A stretch of DNA of 64,000 nucleotides. It comes from Aquimarina sp. Aq78 (GTDB lineage Bacteria; Bacteroidota; Bacteroidia; Flavobacteriales; Flavobacteriaceae). The position numbers and the translations under genes are program-made. This document shows, one piece after another, positions 1 through 7,991 of this stretch (position 1 is the first letter of the stretch; every line of letters starts with the position of its first letter). The stretch is taken from positions 1-64,000 of the forward strand of contig NZ_OMKA01000002.1 in the NCBI RefSeq assembly GCF_900299525.1, read 5' to 3'. A model generated the notes under the pieces. It had not been told where the DNA came from. It ran no database searches and saw only the letters and a list, made by a program, of their open reading frames with translations.

Positions 1-110
1 ACTTCTGGTGTAGAAGGAGCATAGTTTAAATTGTTTTGATAACCGCTTTCTCTTTGAGCAATCAAAGGGATAGAAAGCAACAACATCAAATAAAACGTTA
101 GTTTTTTCAT
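1..110 (-). CDS. Secreted protein, N-terminal fragment cut by the window edge
   Basis: The ATG (complement of 108-110) opens a reading frame that runs off the left edge. The 36 visible residues begin MKKLTFYLMLLLSIPLIAQ, a good Sec signal peptide with a basic start, a hydrophobic core and an A-Q cleavage region. The mature part starts RESGYQNNLNYAPSTPE. Nothing more can be said about function. It lies on the same strand as the next gene but beyond that gene's terminator, so it probably has its own promoter. Confidence 0.6.
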   Translation of the reverse strand, partial: MKKLTFYLMLLLSIPLIAQRESGYQNNLNYAPSTPE

Positions 111-283
111 ATAAAAGTAATTAGCGACTGATTTTGTTTTTATTGTATTCCAGTAGCAATATTACGGCATCCCAGTTTCGTTTTTCGGGACTGAGAAAAA
201 AAATGAAAGTTTTTTTAGAAAAAAATAAAAATCTGATTTTGAGGAGAGGTAAACACCAGCATAGCGAGGGTAGAATCCATACC

Positions 284-317
284 AAAAAATAGAGCAGAGA
301 TCAATCTGCTCTATTTT
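284..317 (-). terminator. Rho-independent terminator after the 350-994 gene
   Basis: A perfect 13-bp inverted repeat (286-298 and 305-317, core AGAGCAGA/TCTGCTCT) has a 6-base loop. On the minus strand it is followed by a T run (bases 284-289 are A on the plus strand). It starts about 30 bases after the stop codon of the 350-994 gene. Confidence 0.85.
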
Positions 318-349
318 AGAATTAATATTACTAATTTGCATTTGACAGG

Positions 350-994
350 CTAATTGCCAACAATCACGCGTGCCGCCAGATATCCATTATAAAAAGTAGT
401 ATGGGTACGTTTAAACTGTTTCATCACTTTATCAATTTTGTTATTAAGCAAGGCAGAGGTTTGATCAAAAAGATCAGACAATGTAGCTGTTGCTTGTTTT
501 TGAGCAATACGATATTGTCTGGGCTCACCGTTAAGTACCAAAAAACTATCAAAACTATTTTTTAGATCTGTGATTTGATCCTGGGTTACTCCATAATCGC
601 CCAGAGGCGTTATGTTTTGATCTAATAATGAGATGGTCTCTGTAACTACAGTTACAAAATCCTGATTGCGAAGACTATATAGGTCAGTAAAACTTTTTGC
701 CGCTTTTTGTTCTAATACTGCATTACCTTCTACAGCTGCATAAGCTTCTAGTGCGTCATTAAGAATGTCTCCTTTTTCTGATACAAACCGTTTTTGAATA
801 GTTTTGTTACTACTTAGATATACTCTAGAGGCCTCCTGAGTATCTTTGTTTTCATTGATTTGTATCAATAACTCATCTAACTCATTTTTAAAAGTTACTA
901 ATATCGGTACGCTATTCCATATATTGGTATTGGTGTCCATAAACGTTTGTACGGCCTGGTACATTTCTAATCGATTGATCTGTCTTTGATCCAT
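350..994 (-). CDS. Conserved-looking helical protein of unknown function
   Basis: A 214-residue soluble protein starting MDQRQINRLEMYQAVQTF. It has no signal peptide and no membrane segment. It is rich in Q, L, N, E and K and appears almost entirely helical, with long amphipathic stretches, which suggests a bundle rather than an enzyme. I see no catalytic motif and do not recognise the family. The gene stands alone: it has its own terminator at 284-317 and a 570-base upstream region. That upstream region carries the 21-bp-periodic repeat array at 1130-1345, so it may be tightly regulated. Coding on this strand is supported by codon use and by the well-placed terminator. Confidence 0.75.
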   Translation of the reverse strand: MDQRQINRLEMYQAVQTFMDTNTNIWNSVPILVTFKNELDELLIQINENKDTQEASRVYLSSNKTIQKRFVSEKGDILNDALEAYAAVEGNAVLEQKAAKSFTDLYSLRNQDFVTVVTETISLLDQNITPLGDYGVTQDQITDLKNSFDSFLVLNGEPRQYRIAQKQATATLSDLFDQTSALLNNKIDKVMKQFKRTHTTFYNGYLAARVIVGN

Positions 995-1456
995 AAAAAT
1001 TGGGTTTTAAGTGTATACTAATTTGTATGCTATACTGTATTTAAGCATATGCTCTTAGTATATTTACCTAGTTGTTGTTTTGTTACTCCTCTCCCTTATT
1101 TTTTTAGACAGCATAGCAAGTTATTTTCTATATGTAAAATGCTATTTATTAAATTGAAGTATACATTTTTTTAATGCAGATGCTTATTTGTAGAATGTAA
1201 GGGTACATTTTTTTGATGTAGATGATCATTTTTTTTAATGAAAGAAAATGTTTTTTGAATGTAGAAAGGTATTTGTTGAGTAGGAGTGTATATTTTCTTA
1301 CTGTAGCTGGATGTTTTTTTAATGATTTACTGTTTTTTTAAACCTTATCAGGAAGTCCTAATACGTAATTCGGGCAATGTTGTTACGTTACGTTTTTGTA
1401 TTGTCAGTCTAACATAGAGATCGTGTTTTTTATTAACATAACAATATTGATCATTT
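995..1456. other. AT-rich intergenic region upstream of the 350-994 gene
   Basis: No open reading frame of useful size on either strand. The part from about 1130 to 1345 is a degenerate tandem repeat with a 21-bp period (separate entry). The rest is low-complexity A+T sequence. I could not find a clear TAnnTTTG promoter element here. Confidence 0.6.
1130..1345 (-). repeat. Degenerate 21-bp-periodic direct repeat array, possible LytTR operator array or curved DNA
   Basis: Each unit has a T tract followed by an ATG-like core, roughly TTTTTTGAATGTAGATGGT. The ATG cores fall at 1132, 1174, 1195, 1216, 1238, 1259 and 1322. Weaker matches occur at 1153, 1280 and 1301. The spacing is therefore 21-22 bp or a multiple of it. 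The array lies 140-350 bp upstream of the minus-strand gene starting at 994. The core resembles the 26-bp elements at 5667 and 12048. T tracts spaced by two helical turns could also bend DNA. Binding by a LytTR regulator is inference. Confidence 0.55.
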
Positions 1457-1508
1457 GGGTTAAAAAAAATAGCGAGGACAACCATGACATCATCCTCGCT
1501 ATTACCCA
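1457..1508 (-). terminator. Terminator downstream of the large T9SS protein gene
   Basis: The arms AATAGCGAGGA (1468-1478) and TCCTCGCTATT (1493-1503) are perfectly complementary. On the minus strand the hairpin is followed by eight T (A run at 1462-1469). The flanking GGGT/ACCC can extend the stem. This is a strong intrinsic terminator. Confidence 0.85.
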
Positions 1509-1526
1509 AATCCTGAACTTAACCTA

Positions 1527-1562
1527 ATACCATTTAGTGTAAACTTAAGTGCTAAATGGTAT
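1527..1562 (-). repeat. Hairpin in the 3' UTR, directly after the stop codon
   Basis: A perfect 11-bp inverted repeat, ATACCATTTAG (1527-1537) and CTAAATGGTAT (1552-1562), lies within ten bases of the stop codon at 1569. It has no T run of its own. The true terminator hairpin follows 20 bases later, so this may be a stabilising 3' structure or part of a double terminator. Confidence 0.55.
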
Positions 1563-1568
1563 ACTTTA

Positions 1569-4500
1569 TTATCGGATTAAAAAACTGCCTTTATATTTTT
1601 GTTTGTTATCACTTCTTAAGATGTAATAGTATACACCGGGGATAAGGCTTTTGGTTTCAAAAGTTATACTGTTATTATGTAAAGCCATACGTTCTTGTCG
1701 TACTGTTCTTCCTATCATATCGATAACAACCATTTCTATGGTCTTGTGTATGCCCGGTACTCTAATCGTAGTTTTATTTCTAAAAGGATTAGGATAATTA
1801 GAAAGTGTAGTCACTACCATTTGCTCATCGGTTTCTACTTGTGCGATTTGATCATCATTATCTTCTTCCTCATCTTCTGTTGCCACAGTTGGTGTTTCTG
1901 GATCTAGTTCTGGATCTATTGTTACCGTACTGGTGAATGCCAGATCCGATACTTCTAAATGAAATGGAGTAAAGTTTTGATAATCTCCCTGTACAGAAAA
2001 TACAATGCTTCTTACTTTTTTGAAGGCTTCATTTTCTTTATTTCCATTTGTAAAATCAGCAAACGAAAGGGTATGAGTTGTCTTTTTATCTGTGGCAGCA
2101 ATTCTATATCTAAGTCTGTTACTCCAGTTTGTAAGGCCTTCGGTTACTAATATCACCTCGATATCTCTATCGTTATACATTTCGAACTGCACAGCATCGT
2201 AGTCAGATACAGCTAGTGTAAGTTCACCTGCCAGGATATTTCTAAAAAGATTTAGCGTTTCTTTTACTTCGCCATATACCAGTGCATTACGTTCTATAGT
2301 ATATTCACTTTTCTGTGCTGCTACATCATGTGTCGTGACTTCAAAATTCTCGATCACTACGCCTTGTTCCTGGTAATCAATACCCCAGGGGCCATCTGCC
2401 AGATATAATGCATCTAATTGGGCAGAGTTTTCTCCTTTGATCGAGAACCCGATATCAAATAAATACCCTGTTTCTATTGTGATTTGCTCATGGTATGCTC
2501 CTGATAATGCTACGGTTTCGATCATATTGTGTTCTTTTGATTGTTCGGTCGTTCTAATATTACCATTAAATGTCATATGGTGAGCGCCTAATTTATTGAT
2601 GATATTAAGAGTTAGTTTTCCATCTGCATATGATCCTTTTTCTACAAATACGGTAGGTACTCTATGGCTCACTTTATGACTACGCATAGGTTTATCGGTT
2701 GTAAATGCATCTAAGATATGATTGGCAATATTGGCTACTTGTGGTACCGATCCTCCCCATACCTGGAAATTTAAATAATCTCCATCTGGGTAGTTACCGA
2801 TATTCCATAAGCTATAGATTTCGTTTTCAGATTCACCTTTCTTAACCGAAAAGGTTAGTGCATATTCAATTTGACCTGTAGCTCTTTCTATTCTGGTACT
2901 TACAAGTGTATGATTTTTGATAGTTACCGTTCGTACATCTAATAATTTAGAGCCGTTTAATCGATCACATATTGTTTTTGAATGATCATAAATAGAACCT
3001 TTGGTCGACGTTGCCAGTGCTGCTGCTACTCTTTCATTTCCTTTATAGTAATCTACAGAGAATACAGCTTCTGCATTAGTGATCCCCAATAAATCTTCTG
3101 GGCTGGATACATAAGTAGACTCGGTACCGAATATTCCTGTGTTAGGGAAATAGATACTTAAATCTTCATTGTTTGCAGATTTGTATGATTTCGTACTAGG
3201 CTGAAATCTTTTTTGACTCTTTTTGGTATTAAAAACACTATTCGTTTTTGTTCTGCTAAAGTTACGTTTGGCGATTAAGCTGGCTAAGTCACCGTTACTT
3301 TCTAATCCTCCATTATTGGCAGAAGTAACATCGGTTGCAGTATCGATATCTACACAATTATCTGTAGAGATCGCTGTATAAGGACTTGCTGTGATATAGA
3401 ATAACGCATCGTTAAAATCCTGGTCACAAGAAGCATAATCTCTTCTTATATCTTCGAAGCCTAATATAATTCTTTCGTTATCGGGATCAGATAATAATAC
3501 ATTGTGATATCGTAGGGTAGGGTCTGTTTCTGGATTATAATCCGGATTAGAGTGTAGTTGCCAGTGTCCTGTTCCTACACAACCGTCTGACCATGCATTG
3601 GCTAGCAATACCCATCCTATTCCTGTATTAGGAGGAAAAGTTCCTATTTTTACTTTATCACCTACTTCTAATTCGCCACCGCTTCCTACAGCCGATACAT
3701 TAGGAAAAATGATCGTAATGTCTTCTGGCGCTGGTATTGAAGGTGATGGGTTGTTAATGTCATAGGTATAGAATCCCAGTGTATTTTTATATCCAGCTCC
3801 TTCTCCTATAAAAGTAACCCATATATCGGCTTGTTCCTGTACTTCAATATCTGTATCATAACCCGAAGAAATATAGTGAGGGTTAAAATCGGGTACCGGA
3901 TATCCTTCTGGTAGTGCATTATTTACCAAATCGATAGTTTCCTGGCTCACTACATCCTGCCCGTCTAAATATAAAGGCTTTCCATTAGAAGAAAAATCAC
4001 CTAAATAATTATATCGGTCACAGATTTCTGGGATAGGAAAACTTGCCGGGGTTTGCCCTCCGTTTTCGGGAGCAAAACTACTTTTTCTTAAATCAAAACT
4101 ATCATCTAATCCGTCATTATCGTTATCAACTCCAGATAGTGTAGTTTCTGCAATTCCGTCACCATCACTATCATATGCTTCTGTACTATCAGATACGCCA
4201 TTATTGTCAGAATCAGTATCCAGGTGATCATAAATTCCATCATTGTCTGTATCTACTAATCCATTAATGGTTCCAGCATAATCAGAATCAAAGGCATCAT
4301 CCATACCATCATTATCGTTATCAATGTTTGATAACCCCTGGTAGTTACCACTATTTTGTCCTTCTATGATATCTACAATTCCATCATTATCAGAATCGAT
4401 ATCATAGCAGTCATAAATGTTATCATTATCAGTATCTATAAGAATAACAGCATTGCCTTGATCAGGATCAAATGCATCTGCTAATCCATCAAGATCGGTA

Positions 4501-5594
4501 TCCAAAAAGTTGCTATCTGATCCATTGTAGACCCCGTCGTTATTCGTGTCTTTATCACCTTGTCCTGCTTCTACGATATCATAGATACCATCGTTATCAG
4601 AATCGATATCCAGAAAATCGGGATTACCATCGCTGTCTCTATCAAAAGCGTCTTGTACTACATTGTCTCCGTTACCACTGATATCATTATCCAGATAGTT
4701 GTATAAATCATCACCATCATCATCTCCATAAGGATTCATACCGTTACATTCTGTAATATTTGTTATACCATCACCATCACTATCGATATCCATAGAATCT
4801 AAAGCACCATCTTGATCTTTATCCAGAGGAGAAATGCCATTGGCACATTTAAATCCATCATTAGAGTTTGTGGTCTCGGTAAGATTAAGGAGTGTGGCTG
4901 TTGGGGTATTACTTTCGTAATCATTGATTAAGTATAACCCTCCGTTATTAACAGATAAATACAATCTGTTATTAGCATCGGCATAAGCAGCTCCAAAAGT
5001 ACCTGTAGGTAGATTGGTTACTGTTTTTTGAGAAAATACAGGGGTTCCTGATGACAGATCCCATTTGTATAGTTTTCCTCTGCTTCCTCCATAAAAGGAA
5101 CCATTTATATAGGCAATATCTGCACAAGTACTAGGCGAAGCCTGATCTGCTTCTACAACCTCGAAAACGGGAGAAGAAGATCCGTCATAGTCTTTTAAAT
5201 TTGTTATTTTATGAAATGTTCTCTTATTGTTGTTTTGGAAAACCCAAAGATTTCCGTCTGCATCTACATCTGCTGCATATCCACCACCAAAAACTGTAGT
5301 TCCGGCAGGGGTTACAGCACCAAGATCAATCACCATATCCTTGGCAATTCTAAGGAGATGATTGTCACCTTTCTTAATGGCATATAGATAATTATCTTCG
5401 GGATTATATCCTCCTGCATTATAGGTGGTAGAGTAGGTGTGTAGTGCATCAGAATATGAACCGGTAATTGGATCATATGCTTTTAAAGATCCAGAGATCA
5501 CCTGATAGAAATTACCTTCATCACAATCAAAAGGTTGTTGAGCATATCCAGATAAAGCTACTAATATAAATATGAGGGTAGTTATTTTTTTCAT
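1569..5594 (-). CDS. Large secreted T9SS protein with TSP3 calcium repeats and a DUF4114-like domain
   Basis: 1341 residues. A signal peptide (MKKITTLIFILVALSGYAQ) is followed by a DUF6923-like propeller region (about 20-250) with 'GGYNPEDNYLYAI'-type blades. Next come about ten thrombospondin type 3-like repeats (about 255-505) rich in DxDxDG, known to bind calcium. A DUF4114-like domain around 640-750 carries GFEDIRRDYASCDQDFNDAL. A long region of beta domains and an acidic linker (about 1235-1255) follow. The end is a type A sorting domain (SNYPNPF...GVYYYILRS...) that directs export through T9SS. It is a single-gene unit with its own terminator. The 5' region holds a 12-bp palindrome and a LytTR-like repeat pair. 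The function is probably surface adhesion or matrix; no enzyme domain is visible. Confidence 0.85.
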   Translation of the reverse strand: MKKITTLIFILVALSGYAQQPFDCDEGNFYQVISGSLKAYDPITGSYSDALHTYSTTYNAGGYNPEDNYLYAIKKGDNHLLRIAKDMVIDLGAVTPAGTTVFGGGYAADVDADGNLWVFQNNNKRTFHKITNLKDYDGSSSPVFEVVEADQASPSTCADIAYINGSFYGGSRGKLYKWDLSSGTPVFSQKTVTNLPTGTFGAAYADANNRLYLSVNNGGLYLINDYESNTPTATLLNLTETTNSNDGFKCANGISPLDKDQDGALDSMDIDSDGDGITNITECNGMNPYGDDDGDDLYNYLDNDISGNGDNVVQDAFDRDSDGNPDFLDIDSDNDGIYDIVEAGQGDKDTNNDGVYNGSDSNFLDTDLDGLADAFDPDQGNAVILIDTDNDNIYDCYDIDSDNDGIVDIIEGQNSGNYQGLSNIDNDNDGMDDAFDSDYAGTINGLVDTDNDGIYDHLDTDSDNNGVSDSTEAYDSDGDGIAETTLSGVDNDNDGLDDSFDLRKSSFAPENGGQTPASFPIPEICDRYNYLGDFSSNGKPLYLDGQDVVSQETIDLVNNALPEGYPVPDFNPHYISSGYDTDIEVQEQADIWVTFIGEGAGYKNTLGFYTYDINNPSPSIPAPEDITIIFPNVSAVGSGGELEVGDKVKIGTFPPNTGIGWVLLANAWSDGCVGTGHWQLHSNPDYNPETDPTLRYHNVLLSDPDNERIILGFEDIRRDYASCDQDFNDALFYITASPYTAISTDNCVDIDTATDVTSANNGGLESNGDLASLIAKRNFSRTKTNSVFNTKKSQKRFQPSTKSYKSANNEDLSIYFPNTGIFGTESTYVSSPEDLLGITNAEAVFSVDYYKGNERVAAALATSTKGSIYDHSKTICDRLNGSKLLDVRTVTIKNHTLVSTRIERATGQIEYALTFSVKKGESENEIYSLWNIGNYPDGDYLNFQVWGGSVPQVANIANHILDAFTTDKPMRSHKVSHRVPTVFVEKGSYADGKLTLNIINKLGAHHMTFNGNIRTTEQSKEHNMIETVALSGAYHEQITIETGYLFDIGFSIKGENSAQLDALYLADGPWGIDYQEQGVVIENFEVTTHDVAAQKSEYTIERNALVYGEVKETLNLFRNILAGELTLAVSDYDAVQFEMYNDRDIEVILVTEGLTNWSNRLRYRIAATDKKTTHTLSFADFTNGNKENEAFKKVRSIVFSVQGDYQNFTPFHLEVSDLAFTSTVTIDPELDPETPTVATEDEEEDNDDQIAQVETDEQMVVTTLSNYPNPFRNKTTIRVPGIHKTIEMVVIDMIGRTVRQERMALHNNSITFETKSLIPGVYYYILRSDNKQKYKGSFLIR

Positions 5595-5595
5595 T

Positions 5596-5641
5596 TTGAT
5601 ATAGATTTAGGTTTCTGATGACTAAAATTAATCTATATCAA
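5596..5641 (-). promoter_or_regulatory. Perfect 12-bp palindrome just upstream of the T9SS gene start
   Basis: TTGATATAGATT (5596-5607) and AATCTATATCAA (5630-5641) are exact reverse complements separated by 22 bases. The first arm abuts the ATG at 5592-5594. It could fold in the 5' leader and affect translation, or be a dimeric operator. Function is inferred only from position and symmetry. Confidence 0.45.
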
Positions 5642-5666
5642 CTCTTTGTATTGGTAGTATTCGATC

Positions 5667-5692
5667 AGTGGTAATTTGCTGTAGATGAATGG
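5667..5692 (-). promoter_or_regulatory. LytTR-like direct repeat pair (21-bp period) upstream of the T9SS gene
   Basis: Read on the minus strand, CCATTCAT and ACCACTGAT start 21 bp apart, the geometry known for LytTR sites (9-bp repeats with about 12 bp between them). The 26-bp element matches the element at 12048-12073 at 22 positions. It lies 73 bp upstream of the start codon at 5594. Which regulator binds is not shown by the sequence. Confidence 0.45.
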
Positions 5693-5758
5693 GTTTAGAG
5701 AAGAGGTGAATTTTTAAACTGGATTGTCAATGTCTAAGGATAGGATTTAAAACTTCTT

Positions 5759-5827
5759 GTCAGTCTGAGCCTGTCGAAGACATTTGAAAATACAAATTTG
5801 AAAGCACTTCGACAGGCTCAGTGTGAC
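5759..5827. repeat. REP-like palindrome between the LytTR gene and the T9SS gene
   Basis: Two 21-base arms (5759-5779 and 5807-5827) are inverted copies with two mismatches, sharing the core CTGAGCCTGTCGAAG, with a 27-base spacer. The GC-rich arms stand out in AT-rich DNA. Similar 'CTTCGACAGGCTCAG' palindromes are common dispersed intergenic repeats in many bacteria. Here it lies just downstream of the stop of the regulator gene at 5855, so it may also end transcription of the NO operon, though a T run is absent. Confidence 0.6.
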
Positions 5828-5854
5828 AAATCAATGAGATGTTGCTAATTTAGT

Positions 5855-6586
5855 TTAAAGCATATTAAGACGCTTCATTAATTCTGGGCGATTAGAACGA
5901 CTTACAGGGATAACATCTTTTGCAATAAGTACACTGTTGTCTTCTATATCAATAATTTTTTTGATATTAATGATATAAGATCGATGTACTTTTAGGAAAA
6001 GATCGGTTGGTAGTTTTTCTTCAACCTTTTTTAATGTAGAATGAACTGTGTAATTTTGCTTTTCGGTTTTAATTAGCACATAATCTCCTTTGGCTTCAAT
6101 CAAATTAATAGTTGGGATATTGATCTTGATTAACCTTCTGTCGATATTAATATAAAGCTCATTTTCTTCAGAAGAAGAAGTGTTTAGGGAGGATTCTGCT
6201 GTTGTCTCGGTTGCACTTTCTGTTGCAGCAACTGTTGTTGCACTTTCTGCCTTTTGTATTGCTTTAAGAAATCTAGGTAAGGTTACTGGTTTCACCAGAT
6301 AATCTACAATACACTCATACTCAAAAGCTTCTAAAGCAAAATTCTTGTCAGAAGTTGTTAAAATAATCTTAGGCGGATTCTTTAAGGTGTCGATAAAATC
6401 AAAACCTGTAAAGTCTGGCATATGAATATCCAGAAATATAAGATCTACTTCTTCTTTATTTAAGAATTTAATAGCCTGAATTGCATTCGGAAAATCTTCA
6501 ATAACATTTAGTTCATCAACCTGTGAACAAAGTTGTTGAATAATCATTCTTGCGGTTTCTTCATCATCTATAATTATGCAATTCAT
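5855..6586 (-). CDS. LytTR-family response regulator, last gene of the NO-signalling operon
   Basis: 243 residues. An N-terminal receiver (1-120) has the acidic pocket IDDEE, the phospho-acceptor D53 in FLDIHMPDF, the conserved T in ILTTS and K in YLVKPVTLP. A Ser/Thr/Ala/Glu-rich linker (about 128-145) precedes a LytTR DNA-binding domain (about 146-243) with LIEAKGDYVLI and FLKVHRSYIIN. LytTR domains bind pairs of direct repeats. It lies 24 bp after the HPt gene and is the likely output of the phosphorelay that starts with the H-NOX and FIST sensors. Possible target sites in this window are the 21-bp-spaced repeats at 5667, 12048 and 1130; that link is inference. Confidence 0.92.
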   Translation of the reverse strand: MNCIIIDDEETARMIIQQLCSQVDELNVIEDFPNAIQAIKFLNKEEVDLIFLDIHMPDFTGFDFIDTLKNPPKIILTTSDKNFALEAFEYECIVDYLVKPVTLPRFLKAIQKAESATTVAATESATETTAESSLNTSSSEENELYINIDRRLIKINIPTINLIEAKGDYVLIKTEKQNYTVHSTLKKVEEKLPTDLFLKVHRSYIINIKKIIDIEDNSVLIAKDVIPVSRSNRPELMKRLNML

Positions 6587-6610
6587 AATAAGTTGGTTTT
6601 TAAAGGATTT

Positions 6611-6931
6611 TTAAAGCGTTTTTAGAAAATGCTCTATGGATTCTAAAATTAATATAAATTTTGAATATAACGAAGTGTTACTGCTTTTTAGCTCTTCTTC
6701 AAAGTCTATGGCAGTTTGATACCCTTCTTCAAAGCCAAACATTCCGATTTTATGTTTTAGTTTATGAACATTTTCTGCTGCTTTAGTATATGCTTTTGAG
6801 GTATAATTTTTAAGAAATTCATTTTTTTCATCAGGAAATTCTCGCTGTATAATACCAATTAGTTTTTGTTCAAAAGACTCAGAACCAGCAGCCAGTTCTT
6901 TAATATATATGAGATTTGGAGTTTCGTTCAT
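6611..6931 (-). CDS. HPt histidine phosphotransfer protein
   Basis: 106 residues, all helical. The HPt motif is AENVHKLKHKIGMFGF, where H56 sits in the HxLK pattern and is the probable phosphorylated histidine. Its size is normal for a free-standing HPt domain. It lies 3 bp after the kinase gene and 24 bp before the LytTR regulator, so it probably passes phosphate between a hybrid or separate receiver and the final regulator. Neither kinase here carries a fused receiver, so the middle receiver would have to come from elsewhere, for example the single-domain receiver at 11528. The presence of HPt with two kinases suggests signal integration. Confidence 0.85.
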   Translation of the reverse strand: MNETPNLIYIKELAAGSESFEQKLIGIIQREFPDEKNEFLKNYTSKAYTKAAENVHKLKHKIGMFGFEEGYQTAIDFEEELKSSNTSLYSKFILILESIEHFLKTL

Positions 6932-6934
6932 ATG

Positions 6935-7990
6935 TTATTTTTTTAATGTAAAATAGAAAGTAGTTCCTTGTCCCTCTTCAGACTCGATCCAGATTTTACC
7001 ATTATAAAATTCTACTATTTTTTTTACGATCGATAACCCAATACCTGTTGATTTTTTTTTGTCATCAAGAGTTTGAAATATCTGAAATATCTTGTTGTGA
7101 TATTTTTCAGAAATTCCTTTTCCATTATCTTTAATCCCGAACTTCCAGAAATGGGGGATTTCTTCATAGATCACGATAACCTCTCCTTTATCTTTATCTA
7201 TTGCTTGTACAGCGTTATTAATTAAATTCTGAAATATTTGTTTAATTCTTGATACGTCTGCATATATAACAGGAAGTTGATTGTGTATGCTAATTTTTAT
7301 ATGATCAGGAGGATGTATTACATGTGTAATATCTTCGATTAGAGTATTTAAATCAATATCAGATTCGAGATTTCTTGTTTTATCACTAATTATAGAATAT
7401 TCTAAAATCCCACTGATTAGATTATCCATTTTTTCAATATTCTGATCAATTAAATTCAGATTTTTTAGTATTGGTGCTTCAAGTCCTCCCTGGGTATCTT
7501 CTTTTATCCAGTTAATAAGCGTATTAATACTTCGTAATGGAGATTTTAAATCGTGAGATACTACATGGGCATAATCGTTAAGCTCTGTATTACTTTTTTC
7601 TAAATCTTTGAGTAGCAATTCTCTTTGTTTTTCTATTTCAGAAATTTGAAAAGCTTGCTCTTCGATCATTACCGCAAGTTCAATTCCTGAGAGTTCATCC
7701 CCATTTTTTCCTCCTTTCATATTTTTGAAAGTTATGGATTGAAGAATTCTAGTGGCATCAGTTAAACTGGCAATCACTTTTTTTTGCTGTTCTGCTTCTT
7801 GCTGAAGCTTTTGGTTGGCATCAAACAATTCTTTAGAACTTATAGACATTGCTCTTTGTAACATAGCTAGTTGATCTTCAAAATTGTGATAGGATCTATC
7901 AATAGCACTTAGAAATTTTTCTGAATACTGAGATTCTTTATGCTCAGTATTCAAATGTTTTTTGATTTGTCTGGTCAATAATGAGTGCAT
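6935..7990 (-). CDS. Histidine kinase without its own sensor domain, partner of the FIST protein
   Basis: I chose the ATG at 7990, two bases after the FIST stop; a GTG three codons earlier (7999) is possible. The product is about 351 residues. The N-terminal half (to about 130) is charged coiled coil with no PAS, no signal peptide and no membrane segment. HisKA follows with YAHVVSHDLKSP (H146 from this start). The HATPase domain has an N box (NLINNAVQAI) and G boxes (DNGKGI, GIGLSIV). A kinase without a sensory domain next to a FIST gene fits the known NosP/kinase pairing, in which the heme protein acts in trans. It is strongly similar in its kinase core to the PAS kinase at 9134, so the two are probably related by duplication. 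Confidence 0.9.
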   Translation of the reverse strand: MHSLLTRQIKKHLNTEHKESQYSEKFLSAIDRSYHNFEDQLAMLQRAMSISSKELFDANQKLQQEAEQQKKVIASLTDATRILQSITFKNMKGGKNGDELSGIELAVMIEEQAFQISEIEKQRELLLKDLEKSNTELNDYAHVVSHDLKSPLRSINTLINWIKEDTQGGLEAPILKNLNLIDQNIEKMDNLISGILEYSIISDKTRNLESDIDLNTLIEDITHVIHPPDHIKISIHNQLPVIYADVSRIKQIFQNLINNAVQAIDKDKGEVIVIYEEIPHFWKFGIKDNGKGISEKYHNKIFQIFQTLDDKKKSTGIGLSIVKKIVEFYNGKIWIESEEGQGTTFYFTLKK

Positions 7991-7991
7991 A

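Noticed and set aside
1130..1345. 21-bp-periodic array considered as a CRISPR array
   Set aside because: The repeats are degenerate, there are no unique spacers of constant length, and no cas genes are present.
1695..4681. Several plus-strand frames inside the large T9SS gene
   Set aside because: They are antisense shadows of the TSP3 repeat region and have low-complexity, Cys/Tyr/His-rich translations without any domain.
4080..4830. Internal DNA repeats in the T9SS gene considered as a CRISPR or tandem-repeat locus
   Set aside because: The repeats encode in-frame DxDxDG protein repeats of variable length, as expected for TSP3 domains.
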